Both the position numbers and the translations under genes were made by a program. Of a stretch of DNA of 15,996 nt, positions 13,486 through 15,996 are shown in pieces. Origin of the DNA: Candidatus Eiseniibacteriota bacterium. Lineage in GTDB: Bacteria; Eisenbacteria; RBG-16-71-46; JABDJR01. The notes below the pieces were generated by a model. The model saw nothing but the letters and a program-made list of their open reading frames with translations. It was not told the origin of the DNA and searched no databases. The stretch spans positions 1 to 15,996 of the forward strand of contig JABDJR010000516.1 of the NCBI GenBank assembly GCA_013003415.1. Reading direction: 5' to 3'. Position 1 is the first letter of the stretch. Every line of letters begins with the position of its first letter.

Positions 13486-14679
13486 ATGCGAAGCTTCCCC
13501 CTAGTGGCATTGTCCGCAGTACTTATAACAAGCTTTTTGGCCCCACCCTCGGCCAAGGCCAAGGGCAGCCTTTACGGCAAGATCTACACGGATGACGGCG
13601 ACGTCTATACCGGCGCCATGCGTTGGGATAAAAACGAGAATTTCTGGGATGACGTTCTCGACGCGCGCAAGGATAAGAAGGTGCGTGCGATCTCGGCCCG
13701 CAAAGAAGTCAAAATTTTGGGACTCAAGATCTCGAAGTCCGGCGAGTGGAATTCCGTTCGCAGCGAGTTCTCTATTCCCTTTGGACATATCGCGTCCATC
13801 GAACCGGCCCGTGGTGAACGGGTCGATCTTGAACTGAAATCTGGGGAAGTGATTGTGGTTCGAGAAGGCGCTGACATGGGCGACTCCATGCGTGGCCTCA
13901 TTGTTTACGATGAAGAACAAGGAGAGGTCAATCTCGACTGGAAGTCGGTTGATCGTATTGAGTTCAGCGGAGACAGCACCAACCGAGACAACCAACGCCT
14001 CTACGGAACGGTACAAACACGTCGGGCGAAGTTCACCGGCTATATTGTTTGGGATCGGGACGAGTCTTTAGTCGGGGATATTCTCGATGGGGAAGATGGG
14101 GGCAAAAAATACAAAATCCCCTTTGCCAAGATTAAACACATTCGTCGCAAGGGCAGCAAAGCCAGTGAAATCACGCTCGCTAATGGACGCACCCACGTTC
14201 TGCGCGGCACCAACGACGTAAACGACGAAAACCGCGGTATCGATATTACGGTCCCCGGAGTGGGCAAGGTTGAAGTTGGCTGGGACCAGTTTCGCGAAGT
14301 TCATTTCGAAAACCCACCCGGGTCCCTCGCCTATAACGAGTTCGACGGGGGCTCGCTTCTCCACGGAACGGTGGAAACCGCCGATGGTGATACCTTCGAG
14401 GGGCAAATTATCTGGGACAATGACGAAGAGTATTCCTGGGAAGCTCTGAACGGCGAGACGGTCGGTGTCGATTTTGCGATTCTATTCGAGAACATCGCCT
14501 CCATTGAACGCGCCTCGCGTCAGGCGGCCGAGGTCGTTCTTCACAACGGCAACACGTTCATTCTCGAGGGATCGAACGATGTCGACTCTGACAATAAGGG
14601 TATTGTTGTGATAGAAAAGGACGGCTCAGAAGTTCAAATCGGGTGGAAAGAGTTTCATCGAGCCACCTTCCGTCAGTAG
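13486..14679 (+). CDS. Exported protein with three tandem beta-rich repeats, unknown function
   Basis: 397 aa from the ATG at 13486, which has AAGGAG before it; the frame is open further upstream but the signal peptide (MRSFPLVALSAVLITSFLAP, probable cleavage after Ala25) fixes this start. Three repeats: residues 28-161, 170-275 and 290-395. Each opens with L-Y/H-G-x-V/I then (F/Y)TG or FEG and a WD motif (MRWDKN, IVWDRD, IIWDND). A middle segment IPF-x-x-I-x-x-I (ILF-x-x-I-x-x-I in the third) follows. The second and third then show L-x-N-G-x-T and GTNDV/GSNDV. Each repeat ends in a W-x-x-F/V-x-x-x-x-F strand. Repeat 1 carries about 25 extra residues. It is beta-rich and probably periplasmic or surface-exposed; no enzyme motif is seen. 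It may share the YceI transcript across the 138-base gap. Confidence 0.88.
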   Translation: MRSFPLVALSAVLITSFLAPPSAKAKGSLYGKIYTDDGDVYTGAMRWDKNENFWDDVLDARKDKKVRAISARKEVKILGLKISKSGEWNSVRSEFSIPFGHIASIEPARGERVDLELKSGEVIVVREGADMGDSMRGLIVYDEEQGEVNLDWKSVDRIEFSGDSTNRDNQRLYGTVQTRRAKFTGYIVWDRDESLVGDILDGEDGGKKYKIPFAKIKHIRRKGSKASEITLANGRTHVLRGTNDVNDENRGIDITVPGVGKVEVGWDQFREVHFENPPGSLAYNEFDGGSLLHGTVETADGDTFEGQIIWDNDEEYSWEALNGETVGVDFAILFENIASIERASRQAAEVVLHNGNTFILEGSNDVDSDNKGIVVIEKDGSEVQIGWKEFHRATFRQ

Positions 14680-14774
14680 GTCCGGTCACCACAAGTAAGC
14701 CTAGGCAAACCAGTTTTACCAGGGGTTCGGGGTTTTTCCTCGGGCCCTTGTTTCGTTTGAGGTTTCCAACTGGG

Positions 14775-15968
14775 CTAGGGGCGCTTCCAGGGGCGGGTGT
14801 TTCGGACGTACCGCTTTCCATCGAAGTTCTCAAAAAAGTGATCTAGGAGAGGGTGGGCGATGGTCGTGCGCCGCGGGTCGCGATCGAGGGAACTCTGAGC
14901 CGCATAGGTCACCTCGTTAGTGCCGTGGACGAGGACCATGTACCAGGGCTGATCCCGGTTGGGTTGCGTTTGGTTGGTTTGGTACCAGGACTCATCGGCC
15001 TGACAGCTAAGATCGAAATCGACAATGACGCCACGGTAGCCGTAACGCTGGTGCTGCACTAATTCTCCGATAGCAAAGGTAGGTTCGCCGGCTTCTCCAA
15101 TGAAATCGGTTGGCCGTTGGACGCCTTCTGTCGCGCGCAGCTCCATGAGATCCAGAAGATGCAGTGCAAAGGCCGATCGCTTGGCGTCATGAACACCGCG
15201 GTAAGCGCGATCCAGATTGCGGAGCACGCGACGTATAATCAGTTGTGGCGGTGCCGGTTGATCGAGCACAGCCTTGATCGTTTCTTCATTGTGAGGGTTG
15301 GCAGACAAGATCACATCGTAGCGCACAAAGTGGCCGCGATTGAAGCAGTCGACAAGGAAAACCTCGTTGTCTCTTTCAACCCGTGCCATAAAGTGCCCGG
15401 GAAAAGAACAACCTTGAATGGAAAGGCCAAGTCGGCTCCCCACCAAGATGTATATCGCGGCCAAACTCAATGGCAGGCCCCGGCCGCTTTCAATCACGTG
15501 GATCAGGTTGCTGTTCCGAGGGGAGTAGTAGTCGTGGACTTCACCCACAAAACGTTGCGATCCAAACAAGAAGAGGGCGAGACTGCGAGCGTCGGTATTC
15601 ATTCCGGACTCACGAAAGTCTCCTGCAATGCCATCGAGAAGAGAACTTAGGGAGTGTTGGTTCAAACACCCTTCTTGATAGGCCGACAGGAGCCCCAGCG
15701 CACGCTCAAGCTGAGCCACCCCATGGGGATCGTCTTTAGTGGTTTCCCAAGACTCCCACTGGCCCTTCAACCATTCTTGGTTTCGATCCTCAAGCAGATC
15801 AATGAGGATAAGACGTTGCTCTGGAGTCGGAGTTTCCGGAAGGTCCAAAAGAGCCTGGCCCAGATTGTCACCCAAGGCGATCAGCTCCTTTTGAATCTGA
15901 GAGCGCACCACGGGTGAGTCGTCGTCGAGAAGGCGCATGAGATGGGGGAGTCGTGTTTGTTCAGCCAT
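14775..15968 (-). CDS. SirB1-type transglutaminase-like domain fused to HspQ/YccV domain
   Basis: 397 aa. The N-terminal 60 residues look helical (HEAT-like: LPHLMRLLDDDSPVVRSQIQ). The SirB1/TgluSirB1 region (about 80-285) has YYSPRNSNLIHVIESGRGLP (147-166), GLSIQGCSFPGHFMAR (181-196) and FLVDCFNRGHF (204-214). The C-terminal HspQ/YccV-like region (about 295-390) has FAIGELVQHQRYGYRGVIVD (298-317), PWYMVLV (341-347) and IAHPLLDHFF (370-379). In Escherichia coli HspQ is a protease-specificity factor for Lon, and the same SirB1-YccV architecture occurs in human FBXO21. SirB1 domains lack a full transglutaminase triad. The protein is cytosolic with no signal peptide. A TATACT box (15980-15985) eleven bases upstream and no Shine-Dalgarno suggest a very short leader. 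Confidence 0.92.
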   Translation of the reverse strand: MAEQTRLPHLMRLLDDDSPVVRSQIQKELIALGDNLGQALLDLPETPTPEQRLILIDLLEDRNQEWLKGQWESWETTKDDPHGVAQLERALGLLSAYQEGCLNQHSLSSLLDGIAGDFRESGMNTDARSLALFLFGSQRFVGEVHDYYSPRNSNLIHVIESGRGLPLSLAAIYILVGSRLGLSIQGCSFPGHFMARVERDNEVFLVDCFNRGHFVRYDVILSANPHNEETIKAVLDQPAPPQLIIRRVLRNLDRAYRGVHDAKRSAFALHLLDLMELRATEGVQRPTDFIGEAGEPTFAIGELVQHQRYGYRGVIVDFDLSCQADESWYQTNQTQPNRDQPWYMVLVHGTNEVTYAAQSSLDRDPRRTTIAHPLLDHFFENFDGKRYVRNTRPWKRP

Positions 15969-15979
15969 AATGAGGCAAC

Positions 15980-15985
15980 AGTATA
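15980..15985 (-). promoter_or_regulatory. Possible -10 box (TATACT) of the SirB1-HspQ gene
   Basis: TATACT on the minus strand ends eleven bases before the ATG at 15968. The -35 would fall at or beyond the window edge, so only half the promoter can be seen. Confidence 0.4.
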
Positions 15986-15996
15986 CCCCTTTGTGG

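Overview
The window (15,996 bases, GC-moderate, densely coded) comes from a Gram-negative bacterial chromosome. Signs of an outer membrane are a probable beta-barrel fragment, a lipoprotein with a lipobox and several Sec-exported proteins. Regulation includes an NtrC-type sigma-54 activator. The gene mix (FHA protein, STAND-like regulator, YceI, secreted repeat protein, SirB1-HspQ fusion) would fit a deep-branching phylum such as the Myxococcota/Bdellovibrionota or an FCB-group candidate phylum. No rRNA or strict marker gene is present, so the lineage stays open. I see no tRNA, rRNA, CRISPR array or intact transposase.

Layout. 1-1965 (+): the end of a probable outer-membrane barrel protein, then a 515-aa membrane-anchored protein of unknown function. 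1999-4812 (-): a 937-aa STAND-like regulator whose P-loop and Walker B are both degenerate and whose C-terminus looks like a SARP/BTAD regulator domain. 4813-5196: an AT-rich gap with two families of short direct repeats, possibly decayed insertion-sequence ends. 5197-9120 (-): an overlapping three-gene operon, NtrC-type response regulator, NtrB-type histidine kinase, lipoprotein. 9121-9565: a divergent intergenic region with a textbook sigma-54 promoter, a palindrome laid exactly around its -24 box, and three consecutive stem-loops in the transcribed leader. 9566-10105 (+): a tail-anchored FHA protein. 10351-10644 (+): a 97-aa protein of unknown function. 10657-12602 (-): a four-cysteine mini-protein, a BaxI/YccA-type membrane protein and an exported phosphodiester-glycosidase-like protein. 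12748-14679 (+): an exported YceI protein, a strong intergenic hairpin, and an exported protein built of three ~105-135-aa repeats. 14775-15968 (-): a SirB1-HspQ fusion.

How the parts may work together. The most interesting unit is the two-component operon facing a sigma-54 promoter. A membrane kinase (H394) would phosphorylate an activator (D62) that carries the GAFTGA loop needed to work with sigma-54. The only good sigma-54 promoter I found lies about 200 bp upstream of the operon and points the other way, into a highly structured RNA leader and the FHA gene. This resembles the Vibrio luxO/qrr arrangement, in which a sigma-54 activator faces the structured RNA it controls. Whether the RNA is a free small RNA, a riboregulatory leader or both cannot be settled from sequence alone.
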